In this document: positions 29,362-37,028 of the stretch, in pieces
Position numbering within the stretch: the stretch's first letter is position 1
Layout of the letters: each line of letters begins with the position of its first letter
Source of the DNA: Rhizobiales bacterium Ga0077525
Lineage (GTDB): Bacteria > Pseudomonadota > Alphaproteobacteria > Rhizobiales > Xanthobacteraceae
DNA: 62,760 nt
Assembly (NCBI GenBank): GCA_001464835.1
Contig: LNDS01000041.1
Span: 1 to 62,760 of the forward strand
Reading direction: 5' to 3'
Made by a program: the position numbers and the translations under genes
Notes under the pieces: generated by a model
Seen by the model: only the letters and a program-made list of their open reading frames with translations
Told to the model about the DNA's origin: nothing
Database searches by the model: none

Positions 29362-30136
29362 ATTTTAGCTTGTCGGGGTTACCGCCGAACAGCCGCACAA
29401 AAAAATTATGCCCCGGCATGGCGGCGCGCTCGATGGCGCGCTCAACGCTTTCTTCGGTCAGTCGCGTGCGCGGCCAGCGATAGATCAGGCCGTGCATCAG
29501 CCAGATAACCAGGAAGGTGAACACGCCGGCGAAGATGACGTCGCTGACGAAATGCCCGCCGGCCATCACCCGCATCGCCGCCATCGCGGTGCCGAGCGCC
29601 AGCGCCGCGCCGACGGCAACCACGCGCACCGGCGGCGGCGTCAGCACCGCCGGCGCGATGGTCCAGAATGCGCCGGACACATCGCCGGACACGAAAGAAC
29701 AATTGTTCGGACAATCGCCGCGGGTGCTCCACCACGGCACGAAAGTCTCCGCTCCGTCGAACTGCTTGACGTCGATCGGCCGCGACCGGCCCCAGTGATC
29801 CTTGAGCACCGCGTTGACGAGCAGGCCGGGCCCGAGCGCCATCGTCGCGATCAGAAACAGAATAGCGCGGCCCGAAAGCAACAGCTTGCGGCGCGGCAAG
29901 ATCAGTTTCCATGCCAGCACAGCCAGCACCGCCGCTACCAGCAGAGTGCTGATCCACAAGCCGATATCGCGTGCGATCATCAACGGCGGATAAATGCGCC
30001 AGGAAAAATTATTAACGCCGTCGCTAAAGCCGTGGAAGTAGCGCGCCACGCGCAGATCGAGCTCCGGATAGAAGCCGAATAACAGGCCGGTGACGATGGC
30101 AATGCCGAGCGCAATCAGAAGGCCGGTGCGATTCAT
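29360..30136 (-). CDS. PAP2-family phosphatase (lipid A/lipid phosphatase-like)
   Basis: This 258-residue protein has about six membrane helices. Motif 1 is KDHWGRSRP (Lys112-Pro120) and motif 3 is RVMAGGHFVSD (Arg189, His195, Asp199). Motif 2 reads SFVSGDVSGA instead of the canonical PSGH, so the usual second His is Asp152. The combination with a Cys-rich loop (DCPNNCSF) resembles rhizobial LpxE/LpxF-like proteins, so a lipid substrate on the outer face of the inner membrane is likely. The start ATG 30136 begins the first helix. Confidence 0.85.
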   Translation of the reverse strand: MNRTGLLIALGIAIVTGLLFGFYPELDLRVARYFHGFSDGVNNFSWRIYPPLMIARDIGLWISTLLVAAVLAVLAWKLILPRRKLLLSGRAILFLIATMALGPGLLVNAVLKDHWGRSRPIDVKQFDGAETFVPWWSTRGDCPNNCSFVSGDVSGAFWTIAPAVLTPPPVRVVAVGAALALGTAMAAMRVMAGGHFVSDVIFAGVFTFLVIWLMHGLIYRWPRTRLTEESVERAIERAAMPGHNFFVRLFGGNPDKLK

Positions 30137-30220
30137 GCTGGTCCTTAAAAGATGCGCGGTGTCTAGCCGACAGCGGTGAAATTGAAAAGCCAGCAATAGC
30201 AGGCGCGGCGATTTGACTTC

Positions 30221-30679
30221 TTACTTTGGCAGACGCGGCTCACGCCAGCGCCCGGCCTTGCGGCCGGCAATGACCCAATAGACCAGGCCGAACACCGCGC
30301 CGGCTGCGGCGGCAATTTCGACTTCACGCGAGAACATCGGCGGCGGATGATCGATCGACTCCTCGTAAGGCGTCGCCAGACCGCTGCCGTAATAGGCCAG
30401 CAGCAGCATCGCGACGCCGGCGGCCGTGTTGACGAGCAGCGAACGAACCTTGAAAGCCTCGCCGAGCGTGATCAGGATAATCAGCGGCAGCAATCCCGCC
30501 GCGCCGGTCGCCGTTGCGCCGAAGAAGGCCGTGCCCCAGAACACGACCCGCTCGCCGACATCGCCGTCGATGCCGTGCCACTGCGGGCCGAGCACGCCGA
30601 TGGCGATGACAATGCCGGCGGCGAAGCTGGCTACCATGACGGCGAAGATGATGACAAAGATGCGGCCGATAAGGGACAT
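30221..30679 (-). CDS. Four-helix inner membrane protein, unknown function
   Basis: This 152-residue protein has four predicted membrane helices (about residues 5-28, 43-67, 70-92 and 116-137). It has a short conserved-looking loop (YEESIDHPPPMFSREVEIAA) and a basic C-terminus. I do not recognise a family. ATG 30679 is chosen because it starts the first helix; the longer frame to 30730 overlaps the neighbouring gene. It lies 10 bases downstream of the DUF2971 gene and may be the distal gene of the rlmN transcription unit. Confidence 0.75.
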   Translation of the reverse strand: MSLIGRIFVIIFAVMVASFAAGIVIAIGVLGPQWHGIDGDVGERVVFWGTAFFGATATGAAGLLPLIILITLGEAFKVRSLLVNTAAGVAMLLLAYYGSGLATPYEESIDHPPPMFSREVEIAAAAGAVFGLVYWVIAGRKAGRWREPRLPK

Positions 30680-30689
30680 TGCGACAATC

Positions 30690-31637
30690 TTATTGTCTGA
30701 AGGGAATCGCCGATAATCGCACTTCCGCATCCATCCGCTTCATTTCAAGAGCCATCCTAACGGCTTCAGCCTGCTTTTCTTGATAAGGATGCGGGCCAAC
30801 GATAATCGATTTAATCGGAAGTAATTCCTCGACGGTCTTAAATAGCTCAATATATGGTATTATTAAGGAATTGCGGGACCTAAACTTAATCTCTTTCGGC
30901 GGCTTCATTTTTCCATCGATCATCTTTCCGATACGATTGCATGCGGCCACCAGTCTGTATTCTTGTTCTTCTTTAAAACTGGCATGCTTTAAAAAAGGCG
31001 CGACCTTCACGTAATCAAAAACGATGTCACTTACGTCTTTTTTTCCGGTTATTGAGCTTGTGTCTTTTTTTTGGGCTTGGAATACTTTGTAGATAAGACC
31101 GCCCGCCACACCTTCGTAAGCTTTCCCATCGAATAAGCTACTGTAATTCTCGTACAGAACGTCATCTGTTTTTGTCATCAAGTATTCAAATTGATCCATT
31201 TCAATATTTTTTTGCTGATCAAGTCTATCTTCATCAAATTCAATCGCGAAACCGCCCCCGTTTGCATATCCTCGCCACTGGCTAAGGAGTCCGTTGCGGA
31301 AATGATCGCTATTTTCAAGGTGCCGGCAAAACGACACGACAAAGAATGGGCTTATGTTATCTGCAGCCCTACTGATCGCATTGTACATGCTTTTGGCCTC
31401 CAGTTTATGGCCTCGAGCACCGTAGTCAGTATAAAAAGCCTTATTCAGCATGTTCTCTTCGACTAGCTTCTTAGTGATTTCTGCTGTTTCCATCTCAAAG
31501 ATCGGCAAAATCAGATTTCGAATCTCGGCACCCTCTGTCGAGTCATTCAAGTATCGATAGTCGGTAGCAAAGAGAGATTGCGTCGAGAGAATGCCAAGCA
31601 AACCAATATTATCGGTATAGTGAAAAATCGAACCCAT
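30690..31637 (-). CDS. DUF2971 domain protein, probably horizontally acquired
   Basis: This 315-residue protein has DUF2971 landmarks: IFHYTDNIGLLGIL, then YRYLNDSTEGAEI near the N-terminus, SQWRGYANGGGFAIEF in the middle, SFKEEQEYRLV and a late IIVGPHPYQ. No signal peptide or membrane helix is present. DUF2971 genes are scattered accessory genes often seen near defence genes, but no activity is established. The gene is much richer in A and T than all its neighbours. It starts 1 base after the rlmN stop (TGATATG), so it may be translated by coupling to rlmN. Confidence 0.88.
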   Translation of the reverse strand: MGSIFHYTDNIGLLGILSTQSLFATDYRYLNDSTEGAEIRNLILPIFEMETAEITKKLVEENMLNKAFYTDYGARGHKLEAKSMYNAISRAADNISPFFVVSFCRHLENSDHFRNGLLSQWRGYANGGGFAIEFDEDRLDQQKNIEMDQFEYLMTKTDDVLYENYSSLFDGKAYEGVAGGLIYKVFQAQKKDTSSITGKKDVSDIVFDYVKVAPFLKHASFKEEQEYRLVAACNRIGKMIDGKMKPPKEIKFRSRNSLIIPYIELFKTVEELLPIKSIIVGPHPYQEKQAEAVRMALEMKRMDAEVRLSAIPFRQ

Positions 31638-31638
31638 A

Positions 31639-32853
31639 TCAGTCCGTCATCGCCATGGCGCGCAAGGCCATGCGTTCGCGCGCCGACATTTTCTCGGTTG
31701 CGCTCTTGAGCTGGCCGCAAGCGGCGAAGATGTCGCGGCCGCGCGGCGTGCGCACCGGCGAGGCATAACCGGCATCGAACACGACTTGCGAGAATTTCTC
31801 GATCTGATCCCAGTCCGAACATTCATACTTCGTGCCCGGCCAGGGATTGAACGGAATGAGATTGATCTTGGCCGGAATGCCCTTCAGGAGCCGCACCAGG
31901 GCCTTGGCATCTTCGATGGAATCGTTGACGTCCTTGAGCATCACATATTCGAAGGTGATACGCTTGGCGTTCGACGCGCCGGGATAATTGCGGCAAGCTT
32001 CCATCAACTGCGCGATCGGATATTTGCGGTTGAGCGGCACCAGTTCATTGCGCAAGTCGTCGCGCACCGCATGCAGCGAGATCGCCAGCATGCAGCCGAT
32101 CTCGGCGCCGGCGCGTTCGATGTTCGGCACCACGCCGGACGTCGACAGCGTGATGCGGCGCTTGGAAATCCCGAGGCCTTCGCCGTCGGACACGATCAGC
32201 AGCGCGTCGCGCACGGCGTCGAGATTATACAAAGGCTCGCCCATGCCCATCATGACGATGTTGGTGACGCAGCGTTCGCCGGTCGGAATGACGCCGTCGG
32301 TCGGCCGCGTGCCGCCGGGCCAATCGCCGAGACGATCGCGCGCGGCGAGAACCTGTCCGGCGATTTCGCCGGCGGTGAGATTGCGCACCAGGCGCTGCGT
32401 CCCGGTGTGGCAGAACGAACATGTCAGCGTGCAGCCAACCTGGCTCGAGACACACAAAGTGCCGCGCTCGGTATCGGGGATGTAAACGCACTCGACGTCG
32501 TGCGGCAGCTTGGAGTCCGGATCGCCGGGCAGCCGCAGCAACCACTTGCGCGTGCCATCGATGGACACTTGTTCGGCGACGACTTCGGGGCGCGCCACGG
32601 TGTAGCGCTCGGCCAGCGCGGCGCGCAGGTCCTTGCCGATCGTCGTCATGCTGTCGAAGTCAGTGAAGCCGCGATAGTAGATCCAGTGCCAAAGCTGCTG
32701 CACCCGCATCTTGCGCTGCGCCAGCGGCACGCCGACTTCGCCGAGCACATCGGCCAGCTCAGCGCGCGACAGCCCGACCAGCGACGGCATCGACGGCGCG
32801 ACATAGGCGACAAGCGGCGCCTTTTCGACAAATGGGTTGGTTGGCAAACTCAT
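31639..32853 (-). CDS. rlmN: 23S rRNA (adenine-2503-C2) / tRNA-37 methyltransferase
   Basis: This 404-residue radical-SAM enzyme has the cluster motif CTLTCSFC (Cys141, Cys145, Cys148), the GMGEPLYN segment, [11 protein letters not shown] and a C-terminal ACGQLKS with the second catalytic Cys. It methylates A2503 of 23S rRNA and A37 of some tRNAs. An N-terminal extension of about 25 residues precedes the helical [11 protein letters not shown] region. ATG 32853 is preferred over the TTG at 32859. It heads the unit with the DUF2971 gene. Confidence 0.96.
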   Translation of the reverse strand: MSLPTNPFVEKAPLVAYVAPSMPSLVGLSRAELADVLGEVGVPLAQRKMRVQQLWHWIYYRGFTDFDSMTTIGKDLRAALAERYTVARPEVVAEQVSIDGTRKWLLRLPGDPDSKLPHDVECVYIPDTERGTLCVSSQVGCTLTCSFCHTGTQRLVRNLTAGEIAGQVLAARDRLGDWPGGTRPTDGVIPTGERCVTNIVMMGMGEPLYNLDAVRDALLIVSDGEGLGISKRRITLSTSGVVPNIERAGAEIGCMLAISLHAVRDDLRNELVPLNRKYPIAQLMEACRNYPGASNAKRITFEYVMLKDVNDSIEDAKALVRLLKGIPAKINLIPFNPWPGTKYECSDWDQIEKFSQVVFDAGYASPVRTPRGRDIFAACGQLKSATEKMSARERMALRAMAMTD

Positions 32854-32867
32854 CGGCAAATTACTCT

Positions 32868-33019
32868 GTCATGCCCGGGCTTGACCCGGGCATCCATAAG
32901 GGCTGGCCGCCCGAAAGAACTTACGTAAGCGCTTTATTGCCGAAAGCCATCATGGATTGCCGGGTCATAGGTGTTCTTTAGAACGCTGTCCTTCGAACGG
33001 CTATGCCCGGCAATGACGG
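32868..33019. repeat. Composite inverted intergenic repeat (CCCGGG type)
   Basis: The left end reads GTCATGCCCGGGCTTGACCC and continues GGGCATCCAT. The right part contains ATGGATTGCCGGGTCATAGG and then TATGCCCGGCAATGACGGG in inverted order. It is a relative of the CCCGCGAAGGCGGG pairs at 35195-35287, 47151-47652 and 49090-49182, with a different loop. It fills the gap between rlmN and the IalB gene. Confidence 0.75.
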
Positions 33020-33026
33020 GCCTTGT

Positions 33027-33593
33027 CTACTTACACTCCGCCGCGACCTTGTCGAGCGCCTCGCCGACACCCTTGAGCGAGTAGGTATCGGTCGTCTTGG
33101 TGCCGCGCGAGGATTCGGACTTGATCACCATATCGGCGCCCTTGCGCATGGCTTCGACCATTTGCGTCTCTTCGGCGGCGTTCTTGACCCAGGCGCCGTC
33201 GTTTTGCGTGTACATGACGTAAGTGGCGGAGCCGATGGTGCCGTTGGCGTCGTGGCCGGGCTTCTGCGGATAGCCGACGATGACCGAAACCTCGTTCTTC
33301 ACCTTCTCGGCCGGGCGGGTGGAAATGAAGGCATAGGAGGCGTCGCGGTTGCGGCCGGCGGGCTCGGTGACGGCGGTGGTCGGCTTGGAGAGGGCAAAGC
33401 AGACCTTCTTGCCGCCGGGGGAGGCCGTATAGGCGCCCCAGTCGCCGAATTGACCGAGCAACACAGCCTGGTCGGCCGGGCTCGCCGGTTTCTTCGCCTG
33501 GGCGAAGGCAATATTCGGGATCATCGCCGCGCTGAAAACTGCGCTGGCGGCGAAAAACGCAAATGCAGTGCTTCGGCAAATCTTTTTTGTCAT
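33027..33593 (-). CDS. Invasion-associated locus B (IalB) family periplasmic protein
   Basis: This 188-residue protein has a signal peptide (cleaved after AFA near residue 31) and the IalB fold signature. GQFGDWGAYTASPGGKKVCF is followed by SKPTT and FISTRPAEKVKNEVSVIVGY, and the protein ends CK so that two Cys may pair. IalB was named for Bartonella invasion, but homologues are widespread in non-pathogenic Rhizobiales and their role is unclear. It is a single gene, downstream-bounded by a composite repeat. Confidence 0.88.
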   Translation of the reverse strand: MTKKICRSTAFAFFAASAVFSAAMIPNIAFAQAKKPASPADQAVLLGQFGDWGAYTASPGGKKVCFALSKPTTAVTEPAGRNRDASYAFISTRPAEKVKNEVSVIVGYPQKPGHDANGTIGSATYVMYTQNDGAWVKNAAEETQMVEAMRKGADMVIKSESSRGTKTTDTYSLKGVGEALDKVAAECK

Positions 33594-33822
33594 CGGGCCC
33601 TACCGGCTGTAGTGAGCGACGCTATCACGCCGTCGAAGGATTCGCGGATATTTAGCCTCGTATGGGCGAATATCGGCATTGTGAAGGCGGATTTCGTCCG
33701 CCTGACCCCCAGAATAGCGGCAAAAAGTTAATGGCCAAGGGCCGGCTGCGAGCGCCTCGTCGCGCCGCGCTGTGCTAGAAACGGCACGTCACAAGCAAGC
33801 TCCCGAACGTAAAGAAAGCCCG

Positions 33823-34797
33823 ATGAAAGCCCTGCTCTGCACCCACTACGGAACCCCCGACGATCTCGTCCTTGCCGACATTGCCGACCCCACCCCCGCC
33901 GCCGGCGAGGCCGTGGTGCGCATCGAGGCGGCGGCGCTGAATTTCTTCGACACGCTGATCATCGCCGGCAAGTACCAGACCAAGCCGGCCTTCCCATTTT
34001 CGCCCTCGGCGGAGTTCGCCGGAATCGTCGAAAGCGTCGCTGACGGCGTGACCGCGGTGAAAGCCGGCGACCGTGTCATCGGCATGACTGGCTATGGCGC
34101 GGCGCGCGAGAAGATCGCGCTGCCGGCGGCGAAGCTGGTGAAAATTCCGGACGGCCTCGACGCCGACCGCGCCGCCGGTATCTCCGTCACCTATGGGACC
34201 ACGCTGCACGCGCTCAAGGACCGCGCCAAGCTCAAGGCCGGCGAAACGCTGGCCGTGCTCGGCGCCTCCGGCGGCACGGGTCTCGCCGCCATCGAACTCG
34301 GCAAGATCATGGGTGCGCGCGTCATCGCCTGCGCCTCCTCGGCCGACAAGATCGCCTTCTGCCGCCAGCATGGCGCTGACGAAGGCATCGACTACAGCAC
34401 TGAGGACCTCAAGGATGCGTTGCGTCGTCTGACCGACGGCCGCGGCGCCGACGTCATCTACGATCCGGTCGGCGGGACGTTCACCGAACAGGCGTTGCGC
34501 GCGATCGCCTGGGAAGGGCGCTTTCTCGTCATCGGCTTTGCCGCCGGCGACATTCCGAAATTGGCGCTCAATCTGGTGCTGCTGAAAAACTGCGACGTGC
34601 TCGGCATATTCTGGGGCGCCTGGACCGAGCGCGATCCGCAAGGCCATCGCGCCAACACCGCGCAGCTATTGGCCTGGGCCGCCGAGGGCAAATTGTCGTC
34701 GCATGTGCACGCGGTCTATCCGCTCAGCGAAGGCCCGACCGCGCTCAAGGCCATCGCCGCGCGCAATGTCATGGGCAAGGTGATTTTGCGGCCTTAA
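33823..34797 (+). CDS. Zinc-independent NADPH:quinone oxidoreductase family (MDR)
   Basis: This 324-residue protein begins MKALLCTHYGTPDDLVL and has the GroES-like fold with LNFFDTLIIAGKYQ and FSPSAEFAGIVE. A Rossmann domain has VLGASGGTGLAAIEL and the segment RGADVIYDPVGG. The zinc ligands of alcohol dehydrogenases are absent, so it belongs to the quinone oxidoreductase-like group that reduces quinones or enones with NADPH. ATG 33823 starts the conserved domain. It converges on the YkvA gene with overlapping stop codons (34794-34797). Confidence 0.9.
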   Translation: MKALLCTHYGTPDDLVLADIADPTPAAGEAVVRIEAAALNFFDTLIIAGKYQTKPAFPFSPSAEFAGIVESVADGVTAVKAGDRVIGMTGYGAAREKIALPAAKLVKIPDGLDADRAAGISVTYGTTLHALKDRAKLKAGETLAVLGASGGTGLAAIELGKIMGARVIACASSADKIAFCRQHGADEGIDYSTEDLKDALRRLTDGRGADVIYDPVGGTFTEQALRAIAWEGRFLVIGFAAGDIPKLALNLVLLKNCDVLGIFWGAWTERDPQGHRANTAQLLAWAAEGKLSSHVHAVYPLSEGPTALKAIAARNVMGKVILRP

Positions 34798-35150
34798 TTG
34801 CCGCCCGAAAACCGCGCCAGCGCCTCGCGCGCCGCGTCCCGATGATGCGGCCGCATATGGCTCGTCACCAGCTTGAGCGCGGTCGCCAGCACCACGGCAT
34901 CATCGGTGAAGCCGAGCACCGGCATGAAGTCCGGCAGGCTGTCAAACGGCAGCACGAAATAGGCCAGCGCGCCGATAAGCGTCGCCTTCACCTGCACCGG
35001 CGTGGCGCGGTCGAAGGCGCAGTAATAGGCGGCGAGCAAGTCCTCGGCGAAAGGGATATGCGCCGCGACCCGGCGCGCCTTGCGCCAGACTTTGTCGCGC
35101 AACGAGGTGTCGCTATCGATTTGCTCGAAGGCTGATTGTGCGTGGGCCAT
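34794..35150 (-). CDS. YkvA family protein (DUF1232)
   Basis: This 118-residue protein contains the DUF1232 core KATLIGALAYFVLPFDSLPD followed by FMPVLGFTDDAVVLATALKL. This is two short hydrophobic helices around the conserved PFDSLPDF turn, with a basic C-terminal region (MRPHHRDAAREAL). It is probably membrane-associated and its function is unknown. ATG 35150 is chosen; the longer frame runs into a repeat. Downstream and upstream neighbours are unrelated. Confidence 0.88.
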   Translation of the reverse strand: MAHAQSAFEQIDSDTSLRDKVWRKARRVAAHIPFAEDLLAAYYCAFDRATPVQVKATLIGALAYFVLPFDSLPDFMPVLGFTDDAVVLATALKLVTSHMRPHHRDAAREALARFSGGN

Positions 35151-35194
35151 GAGTTTAATTTGGTGACGGCTTTTGCCGGTGCAAGGTGGTTGGC

Positions 35195-35287
35195 GTCGTC
35201 CCCGCGAAGGCGGGGACCCAGTAACCACGGTCTGTCCGCATCGCACTGACAGAGATTACTTGATCGTCCGCCTTCGCGGACGATGAC
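35195..35287. repeat. Inverted pair of PAKAGIQ-type repeats
   Basis: A forward copy at 35195-35224 (GTCGTCCCCGCGAAGGCGGG then GACCCAGTAA) faces an inverted, diverged copy at 35257-35287 with a CCGCCTTCGCGG core. About 32 bases separate them. Each copy is itself a hairpin. It lies between the YkvA and pterin dehydratase genes on the same strand. Confidence 0.85.
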
Positions 35288-35288
35288 G

Positions 35289-35597
35289 TCAAAGGCCCGC
35301 GATCTTGTCCATGGCCTCGGCCAATTTGACGTCAAGTTCCGTGACACCACCGGCATCATGCGTCGACAGCGTGACCTCGACCTTTTTGTAGACGTTGAAC
35401 CACTCCGGATGGTGGTCCATTTTCTCAGCGACCAGCGCCGCCCGCGTCATGAAGCCGAAGGCCTGGTTGAAATCCTTGAACTCGAATGTGCGGGTGATGG
35501 CGTCGCGGCCGGACACTTCGGTCCAGCTCCTGAGCTTGGCCAGCGCAGCCTTGCGGGCGTCGGCGGTCAGTTTTTTCGGCCGGTCGTTTTGCGCCAT
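35289..35597 (-). CDS. 4a-hydroxytetrahydrobiopterin dehydratase
   Basis: This 102-residue protein has the pterin-4a-carbinolamine dehydratase core: [40 protein letters not shown] with the catalytic His pair, and [12 protein letters not shown]. The enzyme dehydrates the pterin carbinolamine formed by aromatic amino acid hydroxylases. No phenylalanine hydroxylase gene is in the window. The start ATG 35597 gives a typical length. A composite repeat lies immediately downstream of the stop. Confidence 0.95.
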   Translation of the reverse strand: MAQNDRPKKLTADARKAALAKLRSWTEVSGRDAITRTFEFKDFNQAFGFMTRAALVAEKMDHHPEWFNVYKKVEVTLSTHDAGGVTELDVKLAEAMDKIAGL

Positions 35598-35688
35598 ATC
35601 AGTTCCTCCACCGGTGAACGTGCGACCCTCGCAATGAGTTCAGCCGCACCCTACCTCTCCTGAAGCGTCTTCGACACAAGAGGCTCGC

Positions 35689-36807
35689 ATGTCCTGGTCC
35701 TTGAATATCGGCACCGTGGCGGGAACCGTCGTCCGCATCCACCTGACCTTCCTGCTGTTCCTCGCCTGGATATTCGCCGCCAGCTACGCCCAGGGCGGTA
35801 GCGCCAGCGCCTATGACAGTCTTTTCTTCATGGTGCTGCTGTTTACCTGCGTGCTGCTGCACGAATTCGGCCACATCTTCACCGCCCGCGCCTTCGGCGT
35901 CACCACGCCCTATGTCACATTATTGCCGATCGGCGGCGTCGCCCAGCTCGAACGCATTCCTGAGGAGCCGCGCCAGGAATTCCTCATCGCCATCGCTGGG
36001 CCGCTGGTGAATGTCGCGATCACGCTTCTGCTCGTGGCCTTCGCCGGCGCGAACCTCAATGCCAGCGCCGCCAGCGCCATCGACAATAGCCAGATCGCCA
36101 TGATCGACCGGCTGGCGGCGGTGAACCTGTTCATTGCGCTGTTCAACATGATCCCGGCCTTCCCGATGGACGGCGGCCGCGTGCTGCGCGCGGCGCTGGC
36201 CAGCCGGATGGGCTATGTGCGCGCCACCGAAATCGCGGCGTCAATCGGCCAGGTCGTCGCTTTCGCGCTCGGTTTCCTCGGGCTCCTGTACAATCCGATC
36301 CTGATTTTCATCGCCATTTTCGTCTATCTCGCCGCCTCCTCGGAAGCGCACATGGTGGCGCTGCGCGCGGTGTCGCGCGGCGTGCCGGTCAGCCACGCCA
36401 TGGTGACCCAGTTCGCCACGCTGGCGCCGGAGGCGCATGTCGAGGAAGCCGTGCAAACGCTGCTGGCGACCAGCCAGGGCGAATTCCCGGTCGTCGATGC
36501 GGCCGGACAGCCGGTCGGCCTGCTCGGCCGCGGCGATATCATCAAGGCGATCAAGACGCTCGGTCCGGACGCCCGCGTCGCCGAGGTCATGAACACGGAC
36601 CTGCCCACCATCGGCCACCGCCGCTCCCTGGAGGACGCCTTCAAGCTTTTGCAGGAGAAACAAGCCGTAGCCGTCGCTGTTACCGACGCTGCCGGCGCCC
36701 TGATCGGCCTGGTAACCTCGGAAACCATCGCCGAAATGGTCATGTTGCAGAATGCGCTGCCGCGCGGCGCCACCCTCGGACCCTGGAACCGGCCCTCCAG
36801 CGTCTGA
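35689..36807 (+). CDS. Site-2 protease (M50) family membrane protein with CBS pair
   Basis: This 372-residue protein has about six membrane helices with the zinc motif LLHEFGHIFTARAFG (His58, Glu59, His62). A second metal-binding segment is NMIPAFPMDGGRVLRA. A cytoplasmic tandem CBS domain follows at about residues 240-355 (EAHVEEAVQTLLATSQGEFP and later EDAFKLLQEKQ). Such proteins carry out intramembrane proteolysis, with CBS domains sensing nucleotides or cell energy state. The substrate is unknown. It lies upstream of typA but about 220 bases and a hairpin separate them. Confidence 0.93.
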   Translation: MSWSLNIGTVAGTVVRIHLTFLLFLAWIFAASYAQGGSASAYDSLFFMVLLFTCVLLHEFGHIFTARAFGVTTPYVTLLPIGGVAQLERIPEEPRQEFLIAIAGPLVNVAITLLLVAFAGANLNASAASAIDNSQIAMIDRLAAVNLFIALFNMIPAFPMDGGRVLRAALASRMGYVRATEIAASIGQVVAFALGFLGLLYNPILIFIAIFVYLAASSEAHMVALRAVSRGVPVSHAMVTQFATLAPEAHVEEAVQTLLATSQGEFPVVDAAGQPVGLLGRGDIIKAIKTLGPDARVAEVMNTDLPTIGHRRSLEDAFKLLQEKQAVAVAVTDAAGALIGLVTSETIAEMVMLQNALPRGATLGPWNRPSSV

Positions 36808-36934
36808 AGCCGCAAAAATCGGCAGAATCAGCCATTTGTCGGCTTAACCGCGTTGCCGACATGCGCTATAGGGCGGTTGCTTCGCGCCGTTACGTGACTA
36901 TATTGCGCCGCAATAGCGTCGCGTCGCGGGTCCC

Positions 36935-36968
36935 ACAGGATTGCCCTCCGGCAATCCTGTCGCTTTTT
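36935..36968 (+). promoter_or_regulatory. Terminator-like hairpin in the typA leader
   Basis: An 11-bp perfect stem (ACAGGATTGCC with GGCAATCCTGT) has a CTCC loop and is followed by CGCTTTTT. It ends about 60 bases before the typA ATG and starts about 127 bases after the upstream protease stop. It could be the protease gene's terminator, or a conditional attenuator if the typA promoter lies upstream of it. Confidence 0.75.
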
Positions 36969-37028
36969 GGGAACGGGCTTTATTCGAAAGCCCTGTGTGG
37001 ACCCCCGCTCTCGTTTGGAAACCTGACT

